A stretch of 64,000 nucleotides of DNA from Pomphorhynchus laevis (Eukaryota > Acanthocephala > Palaeacanthocephala > Echinorhynchida > Pomphorhynchidae), in contig WNNJ02000598.1 of NCBI GenBank assembly GCA_012934845.2, positions 223,861-287,860 on the forward strand, read 5' to 3'. Of the stretch, positions 55,141-64,000 are shown in pieces. The position numbers and the translations under genes are program-made. The number at the start of each line of letters is the position of its first letter. The stretch's first letter is position 1. Below the pieces are notes generated by a model, which was not told where the DNA came from, made no database searches, and saw only the letters and a program-made list of their open reading frames with translations.

Positions 55141-57105
55141 TTAATATCTGGAGGCGTTTCGCGTAGCCAAAATATGTAGCCCTGAGACTAATTTAGTTGT
55201 TGATCTGAATACTTTCTCCAATGCACGACGCTCATAGGTAGTTTCGGGATAACAAGCTGGCGATGCGTATAAGATATGGCTCAAGAAAAATGCATTTGCT
55301 AAGGTATGGTAACATAACGGATCTATGCCTATCAGAGCTCGACGAGTATGTCCTATTAAGCGTTTTGTGATGCAACACACGTAGTCTGAATGCTTTCGAG
55401 TGGATAAGTCAGCACAAACCCAAACTCCCAAATCTTTATATGAGTGGGTTCTTTCGATACTAATTGAACCAAACTGGTACTCACCTCCAAGATGATCACA
55501 TGATCTTCGTGATATACGCGTACATGTACATTTAGCGGAATTGATCCTCAAGTGATTTCGTTTAGACCAATTGGATATAACGTCGACGTCGCTTTGTAAA
55601 TGCTGTTTGTCAAGATCGGAAATAATAGGTCGCCAAACTTTAAGATCATCTGCATATAATAAACTGAATGAACTGATATTTGGTATCAAATCGTTGATAT
55701 AAAGACTGAATAAGATGGGACCCAATACACTTCCCTGTGGAACACCTAACAACACTGGAAATGGACTCGACAGCGACTCACTTACTCGTACGACACTTTG
55801 TCGGTTGGAAAGGAATACACGAATCCAGTTTATGATCCTCTTATCAAGATGAATGTGCTCCAACTTCTCAATAAGACGCGTGTGATTAACTGAGTCGAAC
55901 GCTTTTGAGAAATCAAAAAATGTGACATCAACTGGTATACCTTGATCATAATAGTGATACCAATTTTCACGTGCATGTACAAGATTAGTAGTCGTGGAAT
56001 AACCTTTTCGGAAGCCATGCTGTGCTGGGTTCAAAATTTGAAATCTATCTAGAAATTCTATTATTCGTCGCTTAATCAATCTCTCTAGCACACGACAACA
56101 CACGCAAGTGAGACTAATAGGCCTATAATTGTCAATGGACGAACTATCCCCTTTCTTATAAATAGTACATATGATGGAATTCTCCCAATCAGAAGGAACA
56201 ACGCCAAAAGCAACAGACGCAGAGAAAATATTGTAAAGCGGATGACATATTATGTCAGCGATGTTGCGCAGATATACGGGCGGTAAGCCATCTGGACCCG
56301 CACCTGCTTTGCATTTAAGTTTCCGAAGCTCTTGGAGAACATCATCACATCGGAAGAGGTCTCTGGTGTCATCTCCGGGCGATTCAAATGTACACGGATC
56401 ACCCATTGTCACATCCTTATGGTCAAGATTCAAAGAATGGAAATGATTTCTAAACATATTTGATATCTGCAACGAATCAGTTATCAATTTCCCATCGTCA
56501 CGTTGTATGCAATTTATAGGTTTACAGCGCGTATGCTTAGCAGCCACATGCCTAAAGAAAGAGCGGGGATCACGGTGACAGTTTATACTTAGCTGTATTT
56601 CGAAAGATCGCCTACCAGTTCGCTTCATGGACGTAACGAGGTTTCGCCATTTCTTATAAGTGCTGAAATTAGCTCTGTCTTTACGATAGTCATTAAAGGC
56701 CTTACGTCTCATCTTTAAAGCATGTTTTATGTCGCTATTAAACCAAGGCGGTGAGATCGATGTCAAACAGTGTTTACTCTGAAGAGGTGAGAAACGATTA
56801 AGGAGGTAGTACAGAGTATCCCTGAAAAACTGCCATGAATATTCAACGCCAACATCAAAAACATCCAACCACTTTACCCCAACGAGATATTTATTTACTA
56901 GAGCAAAGTCAGTTCTGAATGGGTTTACAGACGACGTCGGATTTACGCCATGTGAGTAGACATCGCTCAGACCAATCGAAATGACCACATGATCTGAATG
57001 ACCTATTGGGTCCAGATAGCTTAATCTATCGAGAATGTCATATGGTAAGGCATAAATCCAAAAGTGAATGTGAATCCTGTGAAAATCTTGTACTCTGACT
57101 GACAT
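55141..57105 (-). CDS. LINE D reverse transcriptase
   Basis: 654 residues beginning with the end of the endonuclease. RT blocks 'NYRPISLTCVCC', 'QHGFRKGYST', motif A 'TFFDFSKAFDSVNH', motif B 'GVPQGSVLGPILF', motif C 'LLYADDLKVW' and 'YKDLGVWVCADL', all typical of CR1. The C-terminal ~90 residues follow in another frame (55116-54838, ending in the 'VVRSWNSLQ' region). Confidence 0.92.
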   Translation of the reverse strand: MSVRVQDFHRIHIHFWIYALPYDILDRLSYLDPIGHSDHVVISIGLSDVYSHGVNPTSSVNPFRTDFALVNKYLVGVKWLDVFDVGVEYSWQFFRDTLYYLLNRFSPLQSKHCLTSISPPWFNSDIKHALKMRRKAFNDYRKDRANFSTYKKWRNLVTSMKRTGRRSFEIQLSINCHRDPRSFFRHVAAKHTRCKPINCIQRDDGKLITDSLQISNMFRNHFHSLNLDHKDVTMGDPCTFESPGDDTRDLFRCDDVLQELRKLKCKAGAGPDGLPPVYLRNIADIICHPLYNIFSASVAFGVVPSDWENSIICTIYKKGDSSSIDNYRPISLTCVCCRVLERLIKRRIIEFLDRFQILNPAQHGFRKGYSTTTNLVHARENWYHYYDQGIPVDVTFFDFSKAFDSVNHTRLIEKLEHIHLDKRIINWIRVFLSNRQSVVRVSESLSSPFPVLLGVPQGSVLGPILFSLYINDLIPNISSFSLLYADDLKVWRPIISDLDKQHLQSDVDVISNWSKRNHLRINSAKCTCTRISRRSCDHLGGEYQFGSISIERTHSYKDLGVWVCADLSTRKHSDYVCCITKRLIGHTRRALIGIDPLCYHTLANAFFLSHILYASPACYPETTYERRALEKVFRSTTKLVSGLHILATRNASRY

Positions 57106-57793
57106 GTTGCTTAAGAGCCAAGCTGTTTATTAAGCCAAGTAGCTTCAAACTCTCGACATCCGAGTCATTGGAAGTGTAATTAACCCAATTGACAGATGAC
57201 ATGTTGAAATCACCGAGTACAACAAATCTATCACAATAACTACTTCTCTCCATTAAAGCAGCTATGCTATCTGTGTTTGATCTTGGAGAACGATACACAG
57301 TCAATACCGTTATTGGGTGTTGACAATATAGCTTAATACACAATGCTTCATTATGGTTAATAGCATCACTAAGAGTTTCAATTACTCGGAATTGAAGCCT
57401 ATTAGAGATATACGCGATAACACCTCCTCCAATCTTTCCTGTTCTATCACTTCTACTTATGTTGTATCCTTCAATGAATATATCTACGTCTACTATTAAC
57501 GAGCTAAGCCAAGATTCTGTGAAAATACCTACATCTGGTACGATATCTTGAAAGAGACATTTTATTTCATCTAACTTATTAAGTAGACTACGAATATTCG
57601 AGTAAATGATTTTTAAACCACCATTATTTGTGCTCAACTTAAAGGAAGAATCGCGAAGAGATTTTCGAAATTCACGAATACACCGATCGACATTGAGGCA
57701 AGGTGAAACAGTGAATATTTCACGTCTTAGGCGGAGGGCGCCAAAGTGGTAAGAAGGTTTGCAGGATTGAGCACATCTGACAGTCCCTTCCAA
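57038..57793 (-). CDS. LINE D endonuclease domain
   Basis: 251 residues: 'IYSNIRSLLNKLDEI' (Asn), 'IFTESWLS' (Glu), 'VLTVYRSPRSN', 'VVLGDFNMSSVNW' (Asp/Asn). The final SDH block falls in the next ORF ('IGHSDHVVISIG'), showing a frameshift just inside the domain. Confidence 0.88.
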   Translation of the reverse strand: MEGTVRCAQSCKPSYHFGALRLRREIFTVSPCLNVDRCIREFRKSLRDSSFKLSTNNGGLKIIYSNIRSLLNKLDEIKCLFQDIVPDVGIFTESWLSSLIVDVDIFIEGYNISRSDRTGKIGGGVIAYISNRLQFRVIETLSDAINHNEALCIKLYCQHPITVLTVYRSPRSNTDSIAALMERSSYCDRFVVLGDFNMSSVNWVNYTSNDSDVESLKLLGLINSLALKQHVSQSTRFSQDSHSLLDLCLTI

Positions 57794-58905
57794 TGAATAT
57801 GTAGACGCCTCCGCACAACTCGAAAATTTTGTATTGTCAAATTATTTCCACCCAACTCTAATCGACATGCTAACTCTAATTTAGTCTCTTTCAAACGTAA
57901 TCGATCATCTATGCTCAGATCGCGCAGCAGACGTATACTCGACCCTTTCAAACGATATGTGCCGTTAAAGATTATGTAAATAATTTCAGCGGAGTTGAAC
58001 GCCACTTTGAGCAGTCTGGGTCTCAACTCATTACTTATCTTACCGAGACGAAAAGCGGCCTTTATCTTCATGCTCTTAACAATTTCGTCTTGACATTCAT
58101 GCAATACCACCGAAAGAATGGATTGTAGATGACCCAAGTCGTCGTCTAATCGTGCCTGGCTATTTATAGCGACAGATTCCTTTATGTTTGCAATAATTAA
58201 ACACTGTTCACGGTTATGAAAGTATTCCCTTCTTCGAGGTACCTGACGAGTCATATGCAGATGCCATGCTATTAAGTGAAGGAGTGTCTTGAGAGTTAAT
58301 CACATTTGCTTTTGAAACACCTCTAAGAAGTACAGACCTAGTCATGCCTACATCATGTTGAATGTTACCTGACGTCATTATTGAGTATTTTATGGATTCA
58401 TGTTGAGGTTGTGCGGTTATTACTGAAGAACGTCGTCGCGATATTTGCATTTGGGAGTTGTGAGCCATTTCTGAGCGGACAGCAGATACGTTCGGTTTGT
58501 CGTTATCCACCCGGTTGTTATTACTACCAGACTGTGATTTGGGGATGTTAGCCAAGGTAGCACGTTTGTGTAGGTTGCATTCAGCTGATACGCATTCGGT
58601 AGAAGCTGCGTTTACCGGGATAGATCCATTTGGAACTTGAGCAAATCCGTCACACCGCAATACCTTTTCCAATTGCTTTAAACGTTCAATCAACACATTG
58701 ATTTGCTTCGCCGCACAAAATCCGCAATAGAATGGTGGCCCGTCACCGGATCATCACCCAAATCACAAATTTGTGTTACCGATGTCCAAATTTGACAACC
58801 GCTAGTTGAACATTCCACTTGTACACTCTCGAATTTCCTGTTGTTGTCGGTATCCCCTGAGTTTGCTTGCCTACCTCTTGATACATTTTTCTTCTTGGCA
58901 CACAT
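57727..58905 (-). pseudogene. LINE D ORF1, broken by two frameshifts
   Basis: N-terminal module 'VQVECSTSGCQIW' with 'FYCGFCAAKQI' in the next frame. Middle low-complexity. C-terminal part 'CLIIANIKES', 'LLRDLSIDDRLRLKETKLEL', 'NNLTIQNFRVV'. Same architecture as ORF1 of families B and C. Confidence 0.75.
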
Positions 58906-59184
58906 TATCAGGATTCTCGATTCGTCTTTGATTGTTCAAATATAATTGAACAATTATTGTATGTTTTTTATTGTAAGAATTTTAATAACCAAGACTTTTT
59001 AACTCCGTTGAAGTAATTGTTGTTATCGATGTAATCGTTGTAAACGTTGTAATCGTAGTAATCGTAGTAATCGTAGTAATATAGTTGTAATTGTAAGTAG
59101 TTAATTTAACAGCCCCTAATATGTAATTATTAATTCTAATATGTAATTATTAATTGTATGTTATTTTATCTCAAACTTTTTTTT

Positions 59185-59935
59185 GTAATGTATGTGACCC
59201 TAGTGGTTCCTATAAAATTCTCAACTTCCATATATATGAATATATTAGTATTAATTTTTGTGTTGTATATCGTTCTCCGTCAATGGCCACCGTTTGTCAT
59301 CTCCAAAAATCCAATTTACAATCAAAATGCTTCTGTTCGCATTTTATTCTTTTAAGAGATTTTGGGCAATCTCTATTTCATGATGGAAGGGTTGTATAAA
59401 CAAATTTCTGAATTCCTTTATGATGAGCTTCTACTAATCCAACACGTTAAACAGCTGACTTGCTTCTAATCGAGAAAAGGTTCTGTGTTTGATTTGGTGT
59501 TTACCAGACGTGTTGATGACATCTTCAGTGTCGATTATCTGCCTCCTGTAGGTGAAAGTGATCACTGCGTACTTTACTTGCGGGTAGTACCAAACTTCAA
59601 ATTTTGTCATAAGCAAACAAAAATGTTTGAGCGTAATTGATCAAGGGTGAATATAAAGAATGTTTTACTTTATGTAAGCGTTACCCCGCTCTCGTTCTCG
59701 ACAACAGATAGAGTACCACTGAGAACCATTTACGATTACCTTTTGAAATTATCTGATATAATTGCTCCAATGCGTGTTCGAGGTCGACAGAGTACTTAGT
59801 CAGCAAAATACTATCTTTGTGAAAATGAAATCGAAAATGTTGACCATATGAAGGATCTCGGCGTCTGGATTTCCAATGACTTGTGCATTAAACGTAATAC
59901 TGAATACGTATAGGCTTATCGGATGGTAGGTTTCA
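59185..59935 (+). mobile_element. LINE family C copy C2, right part, internally deleted
   Basis: Endonuclease continuation ('INFCVVYRSPS', 'FILLRDF', 'PPVGESDHCVL', 59190-59600) and linker to about 59800. It then jumps to the RT thumb ('HMKDLGVWISNDL', 59845-59930), so motifs A-C are missing. Followed by a minus-strand LINE B insertion. Confidence 0.78.
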
Positions 59936-60797
59936 TTAAAAAACGATTTATTTTAACGTGACAAATGCGTGCCAGCGCACGCTTACATGACCAAAACAAA
60001 ACAAAAATGTAAATCATGTGTCGAGAAAGGGTGAATGAAGGAGGTGTTTGAAAGTGATAAATGAAGGAGCGCGGCGTACGTCAAGAGGGAGTTGATTCCA
60101 GGCGAGTGAGGAAGCGACGAGGAAGAATCGGAGACCATAGTTGTTGGAGTAATTGGGAACGTGGAGTAAGAGGGTATGACGGGAACACAGCGATAGCGAG
60201 GTGGGGCGAGTGTCGTCTGAGAAAGGGATGTTGATAAACGATGCGGAGCCGACAGCGATGAGACGAAAAGCTAAGAGAAGAATGTGGAGTTGTATGCGGA
60301 TGTAGATGATGGGCCAAGAGAGTTGGGCAATATATGTGAATGTGCGGTTAAAGCGACGGATACGTTGGAGCACTCGAACGGCGAAGTCGATGATGCGTTG
60401 TAGTAATAGGATGATGGATTTTGGAGAATTGGCCAAAAGGCTGAGGCAGTAATCGATTTTAGGGAAAAGAAGCGATGAATGAAAAGACACACAGGAACGG
60501 AAGTCGATAAGAGGGCGGATACGGCAGATGCTACGGAGAATTAAGTTAGACGAGCGGACCTTGTCACGGACGAGAGGTTTTAAAGAAAGATGATCATCGA
60601 AATGGAATCCTAAGAAAGTGAGATTGTGGACTATGGGGATGATTGATGAGGCGAAAGATACAGGGGGAGGAGATATATTAGGTTGACTAGGGAAGATCCA
60701 CATTATTTTGGATATGTCTGGGCTTAAAACGATACGAAGATGGAAGAGACGTTTGCAGGTAGAAGAAAGACAGTTGCAGGCAGAAATGGCGATATCC
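59936..60797 (-). mobile_element. LINE family B, 5'-truncated copy B5
   Basis: A minus-strand ORF of 261 residues (60014-60799) runs from just after RT motif C ('DIAISACNCLSS') to the true C-terminus ('FKHLLHSPFLDT'), unbroken. 3' UTR with hairpin and T run at 59940-60000. Truncated at about 60797. An open frame over its whole length suggests it is among the younger family B copies. Confidence 0.88.
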
Positions 60798-61080
60798 AAA
60801 AGTTAGTATTATATTTTTATAGCTATTGCAATCATTTTCAGCAAAATTACAAACAGTTTATTCAAAGAAAAAGCCTCAAATTTGCCATTTATACAAAATA
60901 CTCACATTTCTGCCATTGTATAAATGACAGGCTTAAAGCTGTTGGGTTCGAATAAACTGTTTGTACTTTTCCTGAAGATCATAGCAGTAGCAATCGAAAT
61001 ATAGATCTAATGCTTGGAATAAAACTAATTATTAAATTCCTGTATATTTATTAAACTATAAAAATAAATAAATTTTGAAC
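60793..61080. repeat. Fold-back element FB-61, copy 1
   Basis: Internal inverted arms share 'caaacagtttattc' and 'gaataaactgtttgtac', and 'gccatttatacaa' words. The right end reads CCTGAAGAT...GCAATC-GAAATATAG, the same flanks as the other fold-back elements with a weaker stem. Confidence 0.7.
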
Positions 61081-61545
61081 TTTTCAAATTCAGTTGATTA
61101 TAATCAAACATAAAAATGTAAAAATTGATATGCATTTTTATAATGAATTTCTAAGAATCATCACGGCACAGTAAATTACAATTATATTATTAACGAATTC
61201 AATTAATTATCGTATTATATTGTTTATATATTTATTGTTATTACATTATTATTAAAATGTTTAAGTCAATTGTTAAACACTTAGACATGCTAGAAGCCGA
61301 GAATAGGCTAACTAATTGTATCACTCGACCTTGTAACATCTATAGTAAATACTATAAGATTGTTTTTTAGTTTGAGATATCACTTTTAATATAATATATT
61401 GTATTATAATATAAAAACATATAATGCGATATACTAGACATAATATTTAAAATATAAATCTAGATTTCAAAATGCACACATGAATTTCGATCTACAAATT
61501 TACAGAAACGAGGAAATTAGTTTTATTCCTAACATTGACACAATA
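61081..61545. other. AT-rich DNA, nothing recognised
   Basis: Lies between two opposed copies of the same fold-back element. No coding pattern. Confidence 0.3.
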
Positions 61546-61805
61546 TTTCGATTGATACTGCTGTGATCTTCAGGAATAGTACAAACGTTTATTCAAATAC
61601 AAAAGCTTCAAGTTTGCCATTTATACAATGGCAGAAATGTGAGTATTTTGTATAAAAATGGCAAACTTAAGCTTTTGTCTTTGAATAAACTGTTAGTACG
61701 TCTACTAAAAATGATTGCAATAGCTATAACAATATGATACTAACTTTTGGAATAAAAGTAATTTCTTAATTTCTGTATATTTATAAAACCCCAAAAATAA
61801 ATGGA
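61546..61805. repeat. Fold-back element FB-61, copy 2 (inverted)
   Basis: Near complement of 60793-61080 ('aatactcacatttctgccatt' and 'cctgtatattta' words recur in inverse order). The minus strand carries CCTGAAGATCAC...CAATC-GAAATATTG. Confidence 0.7.
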
Positions 61806-61924
61806 TATTTTCAATAAGTTTGGTGTAGTAGTCATATTGCTTTGTGAACTTAAATGTAAAATAAAAACCATTTACCGTAAACCAATTCGTCGAAATGTAA
61901 TTACACATAGTCGAAAATGACTAA

Positions 61925-61990
61925 ATCAAAACTTTGAATTTTGGATCAGGATCAATCAAAACACTAATTTATTTTTGTTTCCCTAGATGC
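61925..61990 (-). repeat. Penelope-tail fragment
   Basis: Complement of the tail seen at 32380-32440 ('taaattagtgttttgattga'), immediately left of the 234-bp satellite, whose units share the 'ctgctccaaaatt' part. Confidence 0.55.
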
Positions 61991-62019
61991 TACCAGCATC
62001 AAGAGGAAAAAGAAGTACA

Positions 62020-63065
62020 ATTTGTTCATCTTTAACAACGTACAAGTTGTAAGTTTTTCTGATGTTACTAGTAATAGCTAGCGAAATATAAGAAGAAATG
62101 ATACTGCTCCAAAATTCCAAATGTAAAAATCTTTAACAACGTACAAGTTGTAATCATGGAAACGGAAGGTGCTCGGGGTCAATGTTAAATGATCAAAATT
62201 AAAATGGCAAGACGCCCCGCATGAGTAATAGTTGTAACTTACAACTTAATACTTGTAAGTTGTAACTTACAACTTACAAGTTGTAAGTTTTTCTGATGTT
62301 ACTAGTAATAGCTAGCGAAATATAAGAAGAAATGATACTGCTCCAAAATTCCAAATGTAAAAATCTTTAACAACGTACAAGTTGTAATCATGGAAACGGA
62401 AGGTGCTCGGGGTCAATGTTAAATGATCAAAATTAAAATGGCAAGACGCCCCGCATGAGTAATAGTTGTAACTTACAACTTAATACTTGTAAGTTGTAAC
62501 TTACAACTTACAAGTTGTAAGTTTTTCTGATGTTACTAGTAATAGCTAGCGAAATATAAGAAGAAATGATACTGCTCCAAAATTCCAAATGTAAAAATCT
62601 TTAACAACGTACAAGTTGTAATCATGGAAACGGAAGGTGCTCGGGGTCAATGTTAAATGATCAAAATTAAAATGGCAAGACGCCCCGCATGAGTAATAGT
62701 TGTAACTTACAACTTAATACTTGTAAGTTGTAACTTACAACTTACAAGTTGTAAGTTTTTCTGATGTTACTAGTAATAGCTAGCGAAATATAAGAAGAAA
62801 TGATACTGCTCCAAAATTCCAAATGTAAAAATCTTTAACAACGTACAAGTTGTAATCATGGAAACGGAAGGTGCTCGGGGTCAATGTTAAATGATCAAAA
62901 TTAAAATGGCAAGACGCCCCGCATGAGTAATAGTTGTAACTTACAACTTAATACTTGTAAGTTGTAACTTACAACTTACAAGTTGTAAGTTTTTCTGATG
63001 TTACTAGTAATAGCTAGCGAAATATAAGAAGAAATGATACTGCTCCAAAATTCCAAATGTAAAAA
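62020..63065 (+). repeat. 234-bp satellite, about 4.4 nearly identical units
   Basis: The word AAGTTTTTCT recurs at 62051, 62285, 62519, 62753 and 62987, exactly 234 bases apart, and units look identical by eye. Each holds CTGATGTTACTAG-TAATAG-CTAGC-GAAATATAAG (a four- to five-pair stem between a CTGATG strand and GAAA), a tail 'ctgctccaaaatt', and a block of alternating 'acttacaact/agttgtaagt' palindromes. Extreme homogeneity means recent amplification, possibly rolling-circle or Penelope-related. Confidence 0.95.
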
Positions 63066-64000
63066 GTGGATCGAAAATTAATAAATACATCCAAAATATA
63101 AAAATACATCTAAAATACAAAATACAAATATAAAATATAAGATTGTTTTGCAAGAGAAACGTTCATATTATTATTGTATTGTTGTTTATCAAGCTCCTTA
63201 TTTGACGTCAACACTTGACCGCAAAGTAATTTTGAACAAAAACGACACTGAATTTATTAATAAAGCTTCAATTTCTAATCGGAATTACTAGGTTTATTAA
63301 AAAGCCACTTTGGAATATAAAATATAATATCAACGAAAAATAACAGCGTTCATTAATCGGATGATTAATGTAATGTTGTTGATCTAATTTGTTCTGCAAC
63401 AACATGGAAAGAGGCGTTCGAATATGGCGGCTTGAAAATTAAATTAGTACAAAGTCACATATACAATATATCAGTATAGATATTTCCGATTCGGGTTTGA
63501 TCCAAATAAGATAGTTCTTATCGATGGTGTGTTCTAAACAATGTGCGAAATAAGAATTATTCTTGAGAAAATCGAGATAGTTTTTAATATATTCTTGAAA
63601 GAATGAAGATGTCATGGTAATTCTTAAATCATTTCAACATTATAAACAGTCAAGTATTTCATATTATAGCTTCATGGCTAGAAACATTTAGTAAATATTT
63701 TAATTTAATCTTAACTTGCTAAAATATATTCAGATACTAGACAAAAATATATGTTTACAACTTATACTTTTAAACGAGACTTGCGAAGCGACAATTCTAT
63801 AAGAAACTCAAAGCGACAAATACGATATTTATTGTATTTTTAAAGCGAGTCGCATTTATTGGCAAAATAATAAATTGTTCAAACTTCTTTCATTGTTAAT
63901 TCACCAGGAAACAAACAAATAATAAACGAACAATACAAAAACTTTACTTTTAATTTGATAAATTTAATAAATTTAATATATCAAATAAATAATTATTTAT
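63066..64000. other. AT-rich DNA to the window end
   Basis: No gene recognised. The missing first exon of the WBP2-like gene could in principle lie here, but no candidate start could be supported. Confidence 0.3.

Larger units (their letters stand above)
54730..59110 (-). mobile_element. LINE family D (CR1-like), full-length copy
   Basis: Minus strand. The 5' end has tandem 'gtaatcgta' units (59025-59090). ORF1 is 58905 to 57727, endonuclease about 57793-57038, and RT 57105 to 54838, with the 3' end near 54730 in AAT-type repeats. ORF1 and ORF2 overlap by about 65 bases, as in many LINEs. About four frameshifts (near 58735, 58230, 57070 and 55130) break otherwise well preserved domains. Inserted into LINE C copy C2. 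Confidence 0.88.

Noticed and set aside
62020-63065. Calling the 234-bp satellite a functional hammerhead ribozyme
   Set aside because: Only the CTGATG strand, a short stem and GAAA are visible. I found no partner for stem III and the CTGANGA strand is imperfect. It is reported as hammerhead-like only.

Overview
This is an AT-rich, transposon-dominated piece of an animal genome. Two host genes are recognisable, both on the minus strand. One is an uninterrupted PUS1-type tRNA pseudouridine synthase (1610-3166). The other is a WBP2-like gene (GRAM domain plus C-terminal LPxY/PPxY motifs) whose five visible exons are scattered from 40349 down to 8817. The phylum cannot be fixed from the sequence. 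CR1-like LINEs, Penelope-like elements (PLEs) with a GIY-YIG domain and hammerhead-like repeats fit a flatworm or another fast-evolving invertebrate, but that is a guess.

Layout. 1-8.3 kb: PUS1, two copies of an unclassified ~300-bp repeat, and a decayed full-length LINE of family B carrying a long (TA)n tract. 8.8-40.3 kb: the WBP2-like gene. Its introns hold fold-back elements, three unrelated Penelope-like elements (one with an intact ORF and a ~575-bp inverted partial copy), a 364-bp satellite in two opposed blocks, a tRNA-like repeat with a hammerhead-type core, a Ty3/Gypsy fossil, LINE A and B fragments and a twin-primed LINE B. 40.4-44.6 kb: a nearly intact LINE A inserted a few bases from an older truncated LINE A, each with its own target-site duplication. 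44.6-60.8 kb: a nested stack of LINEs A, C, D and B. 60.8-64 kb: fold-back elements and a 234-bp satellite.

Four LINE families are distinguished. A has a CCHC zinc-knuckle ORF1 and an endonuclease-reverse transcriptase (EN-RT) ORF2. B, C and D are CR1/L2-like and share an ORF1 with a Cys-rich N-terminal module ending in CGFC. The feature most worth follow-up is a recurrent structural motif (CTGA-type strand, variable stem, GAAA) found in PLE ends, fold-back elements, satellites and a SINE-like repeat. It looks like a hammerhead-ribozyme lineage moved around by Penelope-type retrotransposition.
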